This document shows, in pieces, positions 11,501 to 21,961 of a DNA stretch of 64,000 nt (position 1 is its first letter; each line of letters starts with the position of its first letter). The DNA comes from Xiphias gladius (lineage: Eukaryota; Chordata; Actinopteri; Istiophoriformes; Xiphiidae). The notes under the pieces were generated by a model, which searched no databases, had not been told where the DNA came from, and was given only the letters and a program-made list of their open reading frames with translations. The stretch is from assembly GCF_016859285.1 (NCBI RefSeq), contig NC_053403.1:990948-1054947 (forward strand), in the 5' to 3' direction. The position numbers and the translations under genes were made by a program.

Positions 11501-14500
11501 AGTTACACCAAACATTTAAGATTGCACTTCTAAATTTTGTCCTTCATCGAATTAAAAAACCTACTGTTCTAGGTTCTAGGTTCTATGGAAAAAACAAAAA
11601 CAATAATTTCTGAAATAATCCACAGATAAATAAGACATTAAATCAATAATCTGCCCAACCAGGTGACTAAATTGTGCTCTATAGCTTCCATATTGGCCTG
11701 AATAAAAGACGATGTACTTGCTGACATGTTTTGTTTGAAAAAGCTGGGGTCGTTTCTGACTCGAGGACTAAATGATTACGCTTTCACAACAGCAGGTCCG
11801 TTAACCTGTGGAACAACACTGTGTTATAGTATATGACAAACGTTAAAGACGACACCGTGGGGCGTCCTGGTAGCCTAATGGTGAAGACGCAACGTTACTG
11901 GTTCGATTCCAGCTGGATATTCCAGCATATCGTACCCCATCTGAATGTCAGAAAAATGATCTAAAAAAGGTTCCCGAGGCCAAACTTGCATAAAGTGCCA
12001 GTGGTTGTTCTCATGAGAAACAAGACTGAAACAGAACGGGTCCAATCTGAGCAGCAGAGGTGGAGATATCCAGGCTTTTGGTCCAAAAGCGTCTGTCCTC
12101 AGAGCCTCCCTGGCTGGTACACAGCCACGTCTTTCAATCTCCACACCCCCGGGTGGTAACACAGGCTGTGTGTTAGACATTTGTTTTCCCGACCCTGGTG
12201 ATTTTCTGCTCCGGAGGCAAAGAAAACATCACACGACTGTTTTCGCAGGCTGAACAGGATTAAGCAAGACAAGTGAACCGAGCTTCAGGTGCAAAATCAG
12301 CGGGTCGACCCTTTAACCTTATGTTCCCTTAACGTGTTTGCACACATGAATCATACATGAGCACAAATTAATTATCCGAGCACATAAATTACCCGTTTAA
12401 AAACTGTGATTTACTAATCTGTTAAGAATACTGTCAGCAGGAAACTCTAGAGGCTGTATCTGAATCTTCTCTGTGTTTGTTCCTTTCCCTCATTCGACCT
12501 TATTCTAATATGTTGCATAGAGTGTTTTAATTTGTTTTAAAGTTGTTATACGATTAACGCCCGGAGCTTGGATCCTCGCGGGGACCCGGGACCACTGAGG
12601 TGAATGAGCCGGGACGACAGCTGATAGCGTGTAGCCACAGTAGACACACGCCGGCGGAGCTGGATGTGGATGTGGCCCTCGGAGTGTGTGACGGGGGTGA
12701 AGTTTGACCTTGGCAATGCATTACTGGACGTATCGACCTGTGGTTGGTGCTAGAGTTATTGATTTATTAGAAACACACACACACAAATGTTTGTACTTCT
12801 ATCTTTGTGGGGACCCGTCCTTGACATTATGCATTTCCTGGCCCCTAACCCAAATCCTAACCCTAACCTAGACCTGATTCTAACCTGAACCCTAAAACCA
12901 GGTCTGAACTCTCAAACAACCCTTTGAAAGTGGGAGGACCGGACAAAATGTCCTCACTCCATAAGGTCTAAAACTCAAACTGGTCCTGACTAAGATAGAA
13001 GCACAATCTCACACTAACCCAGAGAGAGACAAAGGGGCGTACGGGGGGCAATCAGCGCCTGTTTTTGATTTTCTGTGTCAGTTGCGACACAATACATCTA
13101 GCAGGGTTTCTGCAGCTTCACGACTTTTTAAGACATGTTTTTATACCAAATAGAATCCAATTTAATATCTGTTTCATGGTCATACTGGTCAAAAATAACA
13201 TTAATTTTAGGTTCACATATGAACTTTACATAAGGTTGGTGAAACCTGACAAAAAAAACCAAAACACTTTAAGATTAATGTTACTGCCAAGGACAGGGGA
13301 GAAAACCTGTTAAATATGTTTATGACTTTACTTGACAAAAGGTCTAAATGAATCTCAAAGTCATATGAGGCGTCTCCGAGTCCACCCACCCTTTACACGG
13401 TGACGTCCCCGCAGTGAAAGGATATCTGGCCGGACTGTCTTTGAGCGCACTCAGGAAACCCGTCCGGTTCGACCCTGCAGAGATGAGAGAGAGTCTGTGT
13501 CCGGGTTGGTCCGTAAGGCTTGGCATGTATTCATTCCTCGGTCCCCTTCCATTTACTATATACATGCTACCCCTGGGGCAAATCATGCGTAGACATAATA
13601 CTGATTTCCCAATGCTATGTGGATGCTATTAGTCTAGAACTAGATGAAGTTAAGACCTGGATGTCTAATGGTTTCCTGCAGTTGAACGACTCCAAATCTG
13701 AAACAGTTATAATCCCACCAACCGGACCCAGCACTAGCAGCATTAACAAAATCTCGTCTCGTCTGGTCGTCTTATCCAATGATGTTACAAACGGGACCCG
13801 TAACCTTGGTGTTGTTTTCAACCGTCAGGGGGCTAAAGTTGTGAAGTCAGTCAGCCCCTTCTGAGCTAGTTTGTGATGAACTCACGATCTGAGTGGGCCG
13901 TGACGTCATCCGCAGACTTCTAAAAGACACGCTAATGAAAACAGCTCCACAGATGTCGAACTTTTGTCCTGAATGTTGGGCGACTAGCTACAGAGGAAAG
14001 ATCAGGAGGCTCCCAACATCCTTAGGGATCACCCTCTGAGGACCGTGATCGTTCACAGTGAGTTTAATTTCAAAGCGGTCATTATTTTCCTTGTCATGAG
14101 CCTAAGTTTTAGATTGTTGGACTAACTGATACTGAACTCCAGGCCCTGCTGCTGGTGAAAAACTCCCCGCCACAGGCGAAAACACCGCCAACGACACGGG
14201 TTCCAGTAATGAGCTGACGTCGTCGGCGCACAGATTTACTGATCTCTAAATTTACATCTTGTAGATCAAAGTCAAGACACTCTGCTGGATCTTTTTATAG
14301 CTCCGCTGCTAAAAACGGAAAACAAGCAGCGTAGTGTTCAGAGGAAGACACGGGTTTATCTCAGACAGTCTGCCGGTTGTTAGCGTTTGACTGTGAAGCA
14401 GCCTCAGGCTCCAGTTTCCTGACAGATTGGACCTGAAGGGCAGGAAAACAACATCAGCCGCCTGAACGCAGAGAATTAGGTCAATGAGCGTGATGGGGAG

Positions 14501-17500
14501 GATCGGCAGGCGGGTTCAGATCCAGAAATATAACATTAACGATCAGTCCAGTCCAGTCCACCTTCCAGGCAGACACTGGTTCAAGTTTCTATGAAAATCA
14601 GCCTTGGCAAGTTTCCTGTCCCACTGGTGTTGATGCAGTCAAGTCTGAGTCAAGACATCCAAGAGTCCAAGACAAGTCCAAGTTAAAATACCAGTGAGAT
14701 GACACAAGACAGAAAACATGGGACAAGTCAACAACCACAAGACCGAGCCTGGGTCAAAACATCCGAGAGGCTGAGACAAGAGTCAAGTCAAGCAACCCGT
14801 GACACGGAGTCAAAACAGCTACAGGACAGAGACAAGTCCGAATCAAAATCCACCTGCGGAACTGAGACAAGTCCAAGTCACGACATCCACGACACCGAGA
14901 CAAGTAAAAGCAACAAAGGGTCAGAGACAGAGACAAACAGTGTGTAAAGTGGTGTTTTGACCGTAATTTAAATCATGGAAACGCACAGTCTGATCTCCTG
15001 ATTTCTAACAGTAATCGGGTCTGATCCAGCAGAGTCCGTGTGAACTGCAGCTCTGGTCCTGATCAATCAGCGTCAGGAAACTGACCGCGGGATCAGCCTC
15101 GCTGTGACAGCCTGTCAATCACAGGACGATCGATGGCCGAGCCCCGTTTCGTCCATTACGCAGATGAAAACTGCTGCGGCCGCATCGAACCGAGGCCTCG
15201 GCACAGAGACGGGGCCGGGCGTCAGACCTCAGGACCTCTGTCCCCTGTGATACGCAAAATGACAGTGAAAATGCAGAGTACACGTTTCAAGATAAAGGAG
15301 ACGTCACCGAGGTAACGGAGCCACAGGTTTACTGCCGAATCGTTCACTTTTTAGTTCCAGCTCTTCCCGGTCAAAATCAGCCCGTAGAGACGTGAAACCT
15401 GCTGCTGAGAGACAGTCCACGAGAAGACCGTCGGCAGAGTTAATGAGATCAGGCTGTTCGCTCCAGAGCCAACTCTGAAAATACATTCAATGGACAATTT
15501 GTGATTTCAGGAGCTCACATGCCAGAGGCCGACATTCAGCCACCAGGGACGTAATTATTACTACTATTAGTTATTCAATGTTTATTTACTGCTGATGGAG
15601 GACAGATGGGGACTTAGTGTTGCCTCTCTCTTGATTAATCAGTCAACTGACAAACATAAGCAGGAATAACTGACAATGACGACGTTGCCTTGGCTGTTTG
15701 CACTGGCTTTTGGATTAACTCTGTGTTCTTGGGATTATTTTCCTTTGCATATTTATTGAGCTCTGAACATAAGAACTGCCTGTAAAGTGCTGGTTGCTTC
15801 CTCTGTCTCCAGTTTTACTTTAGTTCGGATTTGCCCGTAACGTAGCTGCGATCCTGAGTTGACGGGAAATGACACCGACTCGTCTCCAGCTGCAGCCCTC
15901 TTCATTTGTCATGAGTCATGTCGTGTTTAATGTCTCAGTTTGTAAATCTAATCGTGGTCATCCAAGGCGCCTGAGTGCACCGGCGTCCTGTTGCTCCCCC
16001 TTACCCCTCGCTGTGAAACGTGATCTTAAAAAACCGGGCCTGACGGTGAGTATGTGCCTGTGTCACGCTGTTAAAAGCGTCAGTGCGGCGGCTGAAGAGT
16101 CAGAAGTGTTTCATAATGAAATCACTAAGTGGATCACAGTAGAAACAGCGTGGAGGAGGAGGCGGCGGCGGCGTTACCCGTGCTACTCACTGAGGATGAC
16201 GTGTGTGATGACGAAGGCGAAGATGAAGACGGTGAGGAAGGAGAGCGAGACGATGAACAGGTAGAAGAAGCGATAGTTCCTCCGTCCGACGCAGTTCCCC
16301 ACCCAGGGACAGTGGTGATCGAAGCGCTCTGAGGAGGGAAAACGAAAGCTTTTTAACAAAAGACACTTGAGGGCTCAAAGTCACCGGGGACAAACTGTCC
16401 TGTCGTCTCAAAGGGACGAACAGAACAATGAAAAACTGTAGAAACTGCAAAGAGCTCCGTCCTTTCCTGTCTTATCCTGGATGGATGTGGATTCTAGTGT
16501 CCATCAGGAGAACGTTATAATTACACATTATCAACTCATGTCAACACCTGCAGCCGGCCCGAGAGGCACAACCCAGGGTTCGAAGTGCACACGGACACGG
16601 TGGATCCGTCTAACCCTGACAGACACACTCTGGGACTGACCGACACAGTTGTCGCACAGGCTGCAGTGTGACGCCCGAGGCGGTCGGAAGATTTTGCAGG
16701 TGAAGCAGTACTTCAGCTTGACGGTCTGTCCGTTGATGAGAACCTCCCTGGTGCGAGGAGGAGGTCTGGAGCCCGAAGAGTCTGGAAGACACAAAACACA
16801 CACAAAACGACAGCTCGGCTATTTACGCAAAACACGAAGACACGGCCGGCGCGGCCGCGACCGCTGACGCTCCTCCTCTGAAACACGACAACCTCCAACC
16901 TGTCTCTCAGTCTGGACCTGCGCGTTGACATCCTAACCACATACTTTCATATTCTCGTCCTAAAAGTCTCTGACTTTCTTCCATGAGGCCGGTTCGTACG
17001 ACTGTTCCAGGTCGAAGTCTGCCAACGAAACCACTAACGTCTACATCAGTAAACCTTGAGCAGACTATCAGCCGTGGATTACGCGTGAAGACAGTCTGTC
17101 TCTCAAACCCACGAGTGGTAACGGCCGTCACGGGGACGCTGCTGTGGTTTTAGTCTTCTTCAGGAGCTGAGGTCGCGTTCAACCATCAGGGTCATAAAAA
17201 ATGCTGGGCAACGACTGAAATTCACACACACACACACACACGCACGCACTAGGATAAACCGCAGAATTCAAATTTCATGCAGTTCCTCAGCTGATGTAAT
17301 TTACAGCTGCAAAGCCTGCTGGGAAGAAGCAATGAACATGATGTTCATCTGCCTCACAAATCACACACACACGCACGCACGCACTAGGATAAACCGCAGA
17401 ATTCAAATTTCATGCAGTTCCTCAGCTGATGTAATTTACAGCTGCAAAGCCTGCTGGGAAGAAGCAATGAACATGATGTTCATCTGCCTCACAAATCACA

Positions 17501-18078
17501 CACACACACTAACACGCAACGTACAGCATAGGGAAACTGGAGCTCGTATATATTATTTGTTGGCTTTGTCCTAAAGACACTGCCAGAGCTCTGCACGGTC
17601 CCTTCGTGTCCCTTGGTGGTTGTTCCTGTCTCCTGGGTCTCTTCTGGGGCCCCGTGACCCTTGGCCGGAGCCTCTGACAGTAATCCTCTCATGTTTTCTG
17701 GTGTGTCTTTAGTTCTGCTTGTCAGACACAGTAAAAAATAACCGCACGGCATTTCTGTCCTTCCCCCTCGTCTCACGCCCAAACATCCAGCCTCTGTCCT
17801 GCTGAGGCGAACCCAGACGGTGATCGATGCCCATATTTGGTCATCCCACAAGCCCCGGCTGCGTGGTGATTGACAGCTCTGTCGCTCCACAGATTCTGAA
17901 GCTGCCATGGAAATAAATTTAAAAAAAACAAAACAGAAAAAAAACAAACAAACAAAAAATAATGAGAGGCTTCCATAAATAGATCAGAGCTTCGACGGTG
18001 ACGTTCAGTTTCTGTGGAAACGACTGATTCGCCAGGGCACATTTCTGACAGAGAAGCTGAAGAGATGACATGTGACTG

Positions 18079-18135
<57 letters not shown>

Positions 18136-21132
18136 GAGGAGGTGGTGAGCGGTTTCCCACAATGGCTCGTACCATTAGTGAGCAGATTATTCTGCAGCCC
18201 ATTTACTGCTTCTTCCCTCCGATAAGAACAAAAACCTGAGCAGACGTGGAAACCGGGGAGAAATTGAAAGGATCAGCGCCTGTATATAAAGATGGACGAC
18301 GTGACAGTAGCAGTACAGGTCATAGACCCCGCCCCCTCCACGTGAGCGCCTGGGACACGGGTCCTACCAAAAAAATCAAGGTACACATCAAACGATGGGT
18401 TCTCTCATTTTAGGTAGTTCTTATCACGTGTGTTCGAGTCAAGTTTGGTTTTAATGAGTTATTTGATGATATAAAAGGGGGCGCGGCATCACGATCGACA
18501 GCTGTGTGTGTGCTCGCGATTGAGTTGGGCGGGCGTGTGGGCGGGACCTCGATAACGCGGCTCGACGCCATCTAGCGTTACCAACGCTAGATGGCGGCGC
18601 CCGTATCGGGGATATTTTGAATTCATTTTCGTACAGTGGGAGGACGTGGAGCCGCGTCGTCCATCTTTTATCGGGACGGTAATATCAGAAGTCTGTCGGG
18701 AAAAGAGATGAAAACTGCTAAAAGTAACTGATGAAGGAAATGACTTGGGTCTTATTTGTGTCAGAATGAGTCAAAGTGAGTGAGTCTTGTGTTTATGTCT
18801 GCGTTTCCAGGGTTACCGATCTGCCTCTCCAGGTCGGCGGCCTCATCCGGCGTGGCCCGGGGCAGGACGCCGGGGTCGCTGAAACTCGCCCTGAACAGCA
18901 TCCCCATGACGAAGACGAAGAGGACGCCGCCGACCGCCGGGATGGCCGGGGTCAGGTTGGATGCCAGGAAGGGACAGCTGCAGACACAAGGAGACAGGAA
19001 ACATCAAAACAAACCGAAGGTCCCGGCCAATCACGGGAGCTCTCTGGTGTCTTCGGGACACGATATGTGGAAAACGACAGGGTTTCACTCCAGGGACCGC
19101 TGCTTCAGACTTGTTGTTCCAACCTGACCCGAGTCTGTGCTGGGAGGATCCAGTGTGTGTCCCACGTCAGGGTGCAGATTTCTGTCTCTGCTGTGGGCGA
19201 ACAAAACACAAAGATTCTCTCTGTCCACCTCGTTTACCTACATCTCCACAGTACGTCAGTGGCCTTTTGATGTCAACGTTGTTTCGGGTTTGATTGCGAT
19301 TATGGACAAATAGTCGCCGCAGACCTAAAATATTATTCGGTTATCAAAACTGTGGATTCATTTTCTGTTGATTGTTTCAGTTCTCGTGTCTCTGATCCTT
19401 CCACGGTGAATCTGAAAATAAACTACGATGTGAATAAATCTCACTTTTCTGTCCCCATGCAAAGTCCCACACTTCTGGTTCGGATGCGGATTACGGGGAC
19501 CCGGCCTGAGGTCCGAAGCCTCGGGAGGTAAATTTATCCCTGATGACGGTAAACGCGACTCCTCTCGTTGTTACATGTTCTCGCGTCGTCGTTTGTGTTG
19601 CGAATAAATCCCCTGAAACAAATCACGGCGAGGGGACGAGGACAAACCAGCAGGAAACAGCCTGAGGTTTGGAAGAAAAAGCAAAAATCCCCGTCGCAGC
19701 CGAAGCCTCCGCTGACGACTCAGAGATCATTTACCGTATATTTACATATTCCTGGGGCTTTTTAACGGGATTAAGGACCCGAGGAGGAGTTTAGATCCTG
19801 CGGTTACCATGTCGAGTTCTGGTATTTGTAGACTAATGTAGGATGTGTCCGAGCAGAACACGGGAGACACATGTTCCTGAGCTGCGATGCATTTCGGGCT
19901 ACCCCCAGAAGCTTCACCCCCTTCTAGACGCCAGGGACTCTGTCTTCTTCCCACGGCTGTAAATTAGCCGCGAGACCAGCCGGCGGCTCGGACCAGACAA
20001 CCAAACCTGGACCGGTGTTTACATTCAAAGACAATCAAAGACCTATCGGAAGAGGCGGAAGATAAAACCGGATTAACAAGAGACTAACGGCTCTGGAGAG
20101 CAGTATTGGAGATTACACAGGCCCCTCTAACAGCGGGGGGGGCTCCAGCTTTGACCGGTGGCTAACCTCTAGGTTTCTCTTTCAACCTACATGGACCTAG
20201 AGAAGAATATTGAGGTGGGATTAAAGGGGAAAGGGAATCCGACATCGCTTTTGGACCGACGGACCTATGAATTTAACCATCTGGTTATCTCAGATTAGCT
20301 GGGACCAGTCGGTCAGTAAATAACAAGAGCTAAATCAGAAGTACTTGAAATGGGGTGTTCGGACCCAAAAGAGCACCGTGTTTCGTGTCCAGGTGAAACA
20401 AAAAAAACGAGATGAAAAGTCAGAAATCTGAGACCGAGGGAGTTTCGTGTTTGCGGGAGGTGCAGGACGATGCGGATGCTCTTGTTTCTTGTTCTTTTGG
20501 TGGATTGGGCCTGAGTCGTGGTCTGACTGTTCAAAGGCTCACTCGTCTATTGAGCCGCTCATTCGGACTCGGCGTCCATCAAACGCACAGCGAAAAGATC
20601 CGTCGTTTTACACTGAGATTTGGCCCAATTTTAGCAACCGAGACGTGTTTGCTTTGCTTCGAGGCAAAAAAAGAAAAACACCGAAATAAACTTTTCCCAG
20701 TTTTTAAGTATTAATTTATAAACATTCTGCATGTTGGTACTAACAAACCAAATCCACCAGAATAAAAGCCAATTTGCAGATTTCTTGACTGTGAAGCAAA
20801 ACGGACATCATGTCTAAAGTGACATAAAAATCTGATCTGATCATTTCGGTCTGAAAACATGTTATGAAGTTAATATTCAAGTAATCAACTTAATTCCATC
20901 ACATTTAATTTCTAGGGGAGTCGTTATGGTCAGAGCCGTTTTATCTCGTCCTTTTATTTTATATCTCTTTTGAATAATCCTGACATTTACACCACCCCCA
21001 CATTTCACTGCTCCTGCTGAAAATATGAAGAAATCCGAGTCTCGAGGCCTTTGCATCGAAGTCGGCCCCATTTTAAAGAGCGAGAAGTCAGTCGACCCGT
21101 GGGACGATTCGGCAGGGACGTCGTCGTCCCAC

Positions 21133-21166
<34 letters not shown>

Positions 21167-21961
21167 CAGTAACAAACACGAGAGAAGAGAAAGGGCCGAC
21201 GCGTGAAACACATCGCAAGGGCAAAAACGCAGAGAAAAGCTCGGACTCAGCCTCGTTTCAACATGAGAGGAGGAAGAAGAACTTGTGACCAAACCTCTGG
21301 TTCATTTGGTTCTGATCAAATGAAATAAAGCGGAAAAAGAGTCAAATAAAACTCTAAAAGTCTGCTTTACTCACACGGTTCTGCCCCCCCCCCCGTCAGA
21401 AACCAGATTTTCATCTCTTCATATTTCATTTGACTTGATCCAAACCATCCCTGGGGGGCTGGGGCTGAGGGGGGGGGCTCCCCCCATCAGTTCATGTTGC
21501 AGTTCTTACCTTATGGTTTTTTTGTTTTTAATTCACGTTGGTTTCTCGTTTGACCTCACGAAGACCGGCTGGGGTCAGAGGTCAGGACCTTTTCAGGGAC
21601 TTTTTCCCCGAACCGGATCTAAATTTCAGATCCACGTCCCCAAAGACAAAGTGAGCGCGTGTACTCACTCGAAGGCGAAGAAGAGGCCGCTGGTGAGCAG
21701 GATGAGGACCAGGGTCAGGTAGAAAACCCCGGTCTGTCTCGCCATCATGATCCTCCCGTCGCAGTAGAACCGGTTCCTCCCCGGGAACACCTGCCACTTC
21801 CTGCGGGGGGTCCGGCTCCTCTGGCCCGGGCGGGGGGACGGCTCCGCTGCCTCGGCGGCGGCCGGGGTCGAGCAGCTGCTGCTGCGGGTGCAGATCTGGT
21901 TGTACTGGCCCGGCTGCTGCTGGTGCTGCTGGTCCAGAGCCGCATGGTGGATCTGAGACAT
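5951..21961 (-). CDS. zdhhc14: Palmitoyltransferase ZDHHC14, complete coding region in 9 exons
   Basis: Spliced exons, 5' to 3': 21961-21669, 18977-18817, 16781-16641, 16328-16191, 13474-13426, 11224-11122, 10933-10824, 7383-7275, 6400-5951. They total 1554 bases with all phases consistent, giving 517 residues. The enzyme S-acylates cysteines of membrane and signalling proteins at Golgi/ER membranes. Predicted features: four membrane segments near 78-97, 107-125, 219-242 and 262-284; the cysteine-rich DHHC domain across exons 3-4, with D202-H-H-C205 and Cys205 as the acyl-accepting residue; a TTNE motif at 291-294; and the NPYSYGN segment of the C-tail motif in exon 7. The last residues, [14 protein letters not shown], are the same as I recall for mammalian ZDHHC14 and separate it from ZDHHC18. 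The tail has a histidine-rich run. Intron 5 has AT-AC ends. The gene lies head to head with tmem242. Confidence 0.95.
7275..7383 (-). CDS. zdhhc14: zdhhc14 exon 8
   Basis: Acceptor gtccaag, donor GTAGGT. Encodes residues 332-368, beginning [15 protein letters not shown], which matches the mammalian SLIDRRGYIQPDTPQ segment; the rest is a Ser/Thr-rich variable tail. Confidence 0.93.
7600..8178. mobile_element. MITE-like element with long terminal inverted repeats
   Basis: The segment beginning gcgccgtttataaagg near 7607 reappears inverted near 8140-8175, and the match continues inward for roughly 100-150 bases with divergence, to a ttccgggttg block on both sides (near 7732 and 8063). No coding capacity. 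Read as a non-autonomous DNA transposon in zdhhc14 intron 7. Family not assigned. Confidence 0.65.
8529..8567. repeat. (CA)n microsatellite
   Basis: Alternating ac with one g interruption, 39 bases, in zdhhc14 intron 7. Confidence 0.95.
10627..10803. repeat. 12-bp minisatellite (unit tttagtcctggg)
   Basis: About fifteen imperfect copies of a 12-base unit lie in intron 7, ending 20 bases from the exon 7 donor. Because 12 is a multiple of three, several frames stay open on both strands; these are not genes. Confidence 0.9.
10824..10933 (-). CDS. zdhhc14: zdhhc14 exon 7
   Basis: Acceptor ggtccag, donor GTTAGT. Encodes residues 296-331, [20 protein letters not shown] followed by [16 protein letters not shown], the membrane-proximal C-tail conserved in ZDHHC14 and ZDHHC18. 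Confidence 0.95.
11122..11224 (-). CDS. zdhhc14: zdhhc14 exon 6 (fourth membrane segment, TTxE motif)
   Basis: The exon starts after an AC acceptor and ends at donor GTGAGT. Encodes residues 262-295: [20 protein letters not shown] (membrane segment 4), then [14 protein letters not shown] containing the conserved TTNE motif. Confidence 0.95.
11279..11314. repeat. 12-bp tandem repeat (acacgttggaga), three copies
   Basis: Three consecutive near-exact copies lie in the AT-AC intron, about 55 bases upstream (on the transcript) of exon 6 and upstream of the branch site. Confidence 0.8.
11858..11925 (+). mobile_element. tRNA-derived SINE head
   Basis: The stretch ggggcgtcctggtagcctaa, then tggtgaagacgc, then ggttcgattcc (a good B box) has the spacing of a pol III A/B-box promoter and resembles common teleost tRNA-derived SINEs. 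No intact tRNA fold is expected. Confidence 0.6.
12769..13015. repeat. Dispersed teleost 'tttgtggggacc' element
   Basis: Contains ctttgtggggacccgtcc, tgacattatgcatttcctgg, ccctaaccc repeats, and a terminal block mentioning gtcctcactcc. This word order recurs widely in fish genomes. The ends (acacacacaaatgtttgtac and a tagaagcacaatctcacac block) are weakly complementary. Non-coding. Confidence 0.55.
13426..13474 (-). CDS. zdhhc14: zdhhc14 exon 5 (49-base exon before the AT-AC intron)
   Basis: Acceptor ctctgcag. Encodes [16 protein letters not shown] plus two bases of the next Ser. The base after the exon begins ATATCCTTTC, so the donor is not GT. This short lumenal-loop exon lies between membrane segments 3 and 4. 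Confidence 0.92.
13510..13856 (+). pseudogene. Rex1-like LINE reverse-transcriptase fragment
   Basis: In two frames joined by a frameshift near 13560-13610 the sequence reads [20 protein letters not shown], then [20 protein letters not shown] and [14 protein letters not shown], then [13 protein letters not shown]. This is the order of the catalytic palm and following motifs in teleost Rex1/CR1-type non-LTR elements. The catalytic YADD box is changed to YVDA and the frame is broken, so it is a dead fragment. It lies about 35 bases beyond the exon 5 acceptor edge, in zdhhc14 intron 4. Confidence 0.75.
14610..14940. repeat. Diverged 'gacaagtccaagtca' minisatellite
   Basis: Repeated acaagtcc, aagtca, accgagac and catccgaga words at intervals of roughly 35-45 bases. 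A related block is at 32870-33050. Degenerate, non-coding, in zdhhc14 intron 4. Confidence 0.6.
16191..16328 (-). CDS. zdhhc14: zdhhc14 exon 4 (catalytic DHHC motif, third membrane segment)
   Basis: Acceptor cctcag, donor GTGAGT. Encodes residues 199-244: [20 protein letters not shown] followed by membrane segment 3. All expected catalytic residues are present. Confidence 0.96.
16641..16781 (-). CDS. zdhhc14: zdhhc14 exon 3 (zinc-binding half of DHHC domain)
   Basis: Acceptor ttccag, donor GTCAGT. Encodes residues 152-198 with [30 protein letters not shown] and SLCDNCV, the zinc-coordinating cysteines and histidine of the domain. The linker before RPPP (IDSSGS) is shorter than in human ZDHHC14. 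A missed micro-exon is possible, but the frame is already intact. Confidence 0.94.
17232..17515. repeat. Exact ~135-bp tandem duplication ending in (CA)n
   Basis: The block beginning aggataaaccgcagaattc at 17251 repeats at 17386 with a 135-base period and no mismatches visible up to the ca tract. Each unit ends in (ca)n/(gcac)n. Recent duplication in zdhhc14 intron 2. Confidence 0.92.
18081..18133. repeat. (CA)26 microsatellite
   Basis: An uninterrupted 53-base ca tract in zdhhc14 intron 2. Confidence 0.97.
18566..18596. promoter_or_regulatory. Palindrome of two CTCF-like half sites
   Basis: Exact 14-base arms (cgccatctagcgtt / aacgctagatggcg) flank a 3-base loop. Each arm contains ctagatggc, which fits the SYAGRKGGC core of the CTCF motif, but the preceding CCA is not kept. 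Local sequence is CpG-rich. Regulatory meaning is a guess; the palindrome itself is certain. Confidence 0.35.
18817..18977 (-). CDS. zdhhc14: zdhhc14 exon 2 (second membrane segment)
   Basis: Acceptor tgtctgcag, donor GTAACC. Encodes residues 98-151, including [19 protein letters not shown] and the [20 protein letters not shown] segment that leads into the cytosolic DHHC domain. Confidence 0.93.
21135..21163. repeat. (GT)14 microsatellite
   Basis: An uninterrupted gt tract in zdhhc14 intron 1. Confidence 0.95.
21669..21961 (-). CDS. zdhhc14: zdhhc14 exon 1 (start codon, first membrane segment)
   Basis: ATG at 21961-21959 is the first in this frame. The exon encodes residues 1-97 plus two bases: a Gln/Ser/Pro-rich N-terminus with [11 protein letters not shown], matching the EYSQISTHSSS region of mammalian ZDHHC14, then [23 protein letters not shown] and membrane segment 1. 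It ends at donor GTGAGT. Confidence 0.93.

Larger units (their letters stand above)
11225..13425 (-). other. zdhhc14: AT-AC (U12-type) intron of zdhhc14
   Basis: On the coding strand the intron starts ATATCCTTTC, the complete consensus donor of U12-type AT-AC introns, and ends tccttgactccttcgcac. The TCCTTGAC branch-site match has its branch A about 11 bases before the terminal AC. Only this junction joins SPA to SVLEVVV in frame, and no GT or AG lies at either exon edge. A SINE head and a dispersed teleost repeat lie inside. Confidence 0.93.

Noticed and set aside
17232..17515. Possible CRISPR-like or regularly spaced repeat
   Set aside because: Only two adjacent identical copies with no spacers, in a vertebrate intron: a simple tandem duplication.
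5951..21961. Assignment as ZDHHC18 instead of ZDHHC14
   Set aside because: ZDHHC18 neighbours ARID1A in human. Here the C-terminal [14 protein letters not shown], the N-terminal [11 protein letters not shown] and the tmem242 neighbour all point to ZDHHC14.
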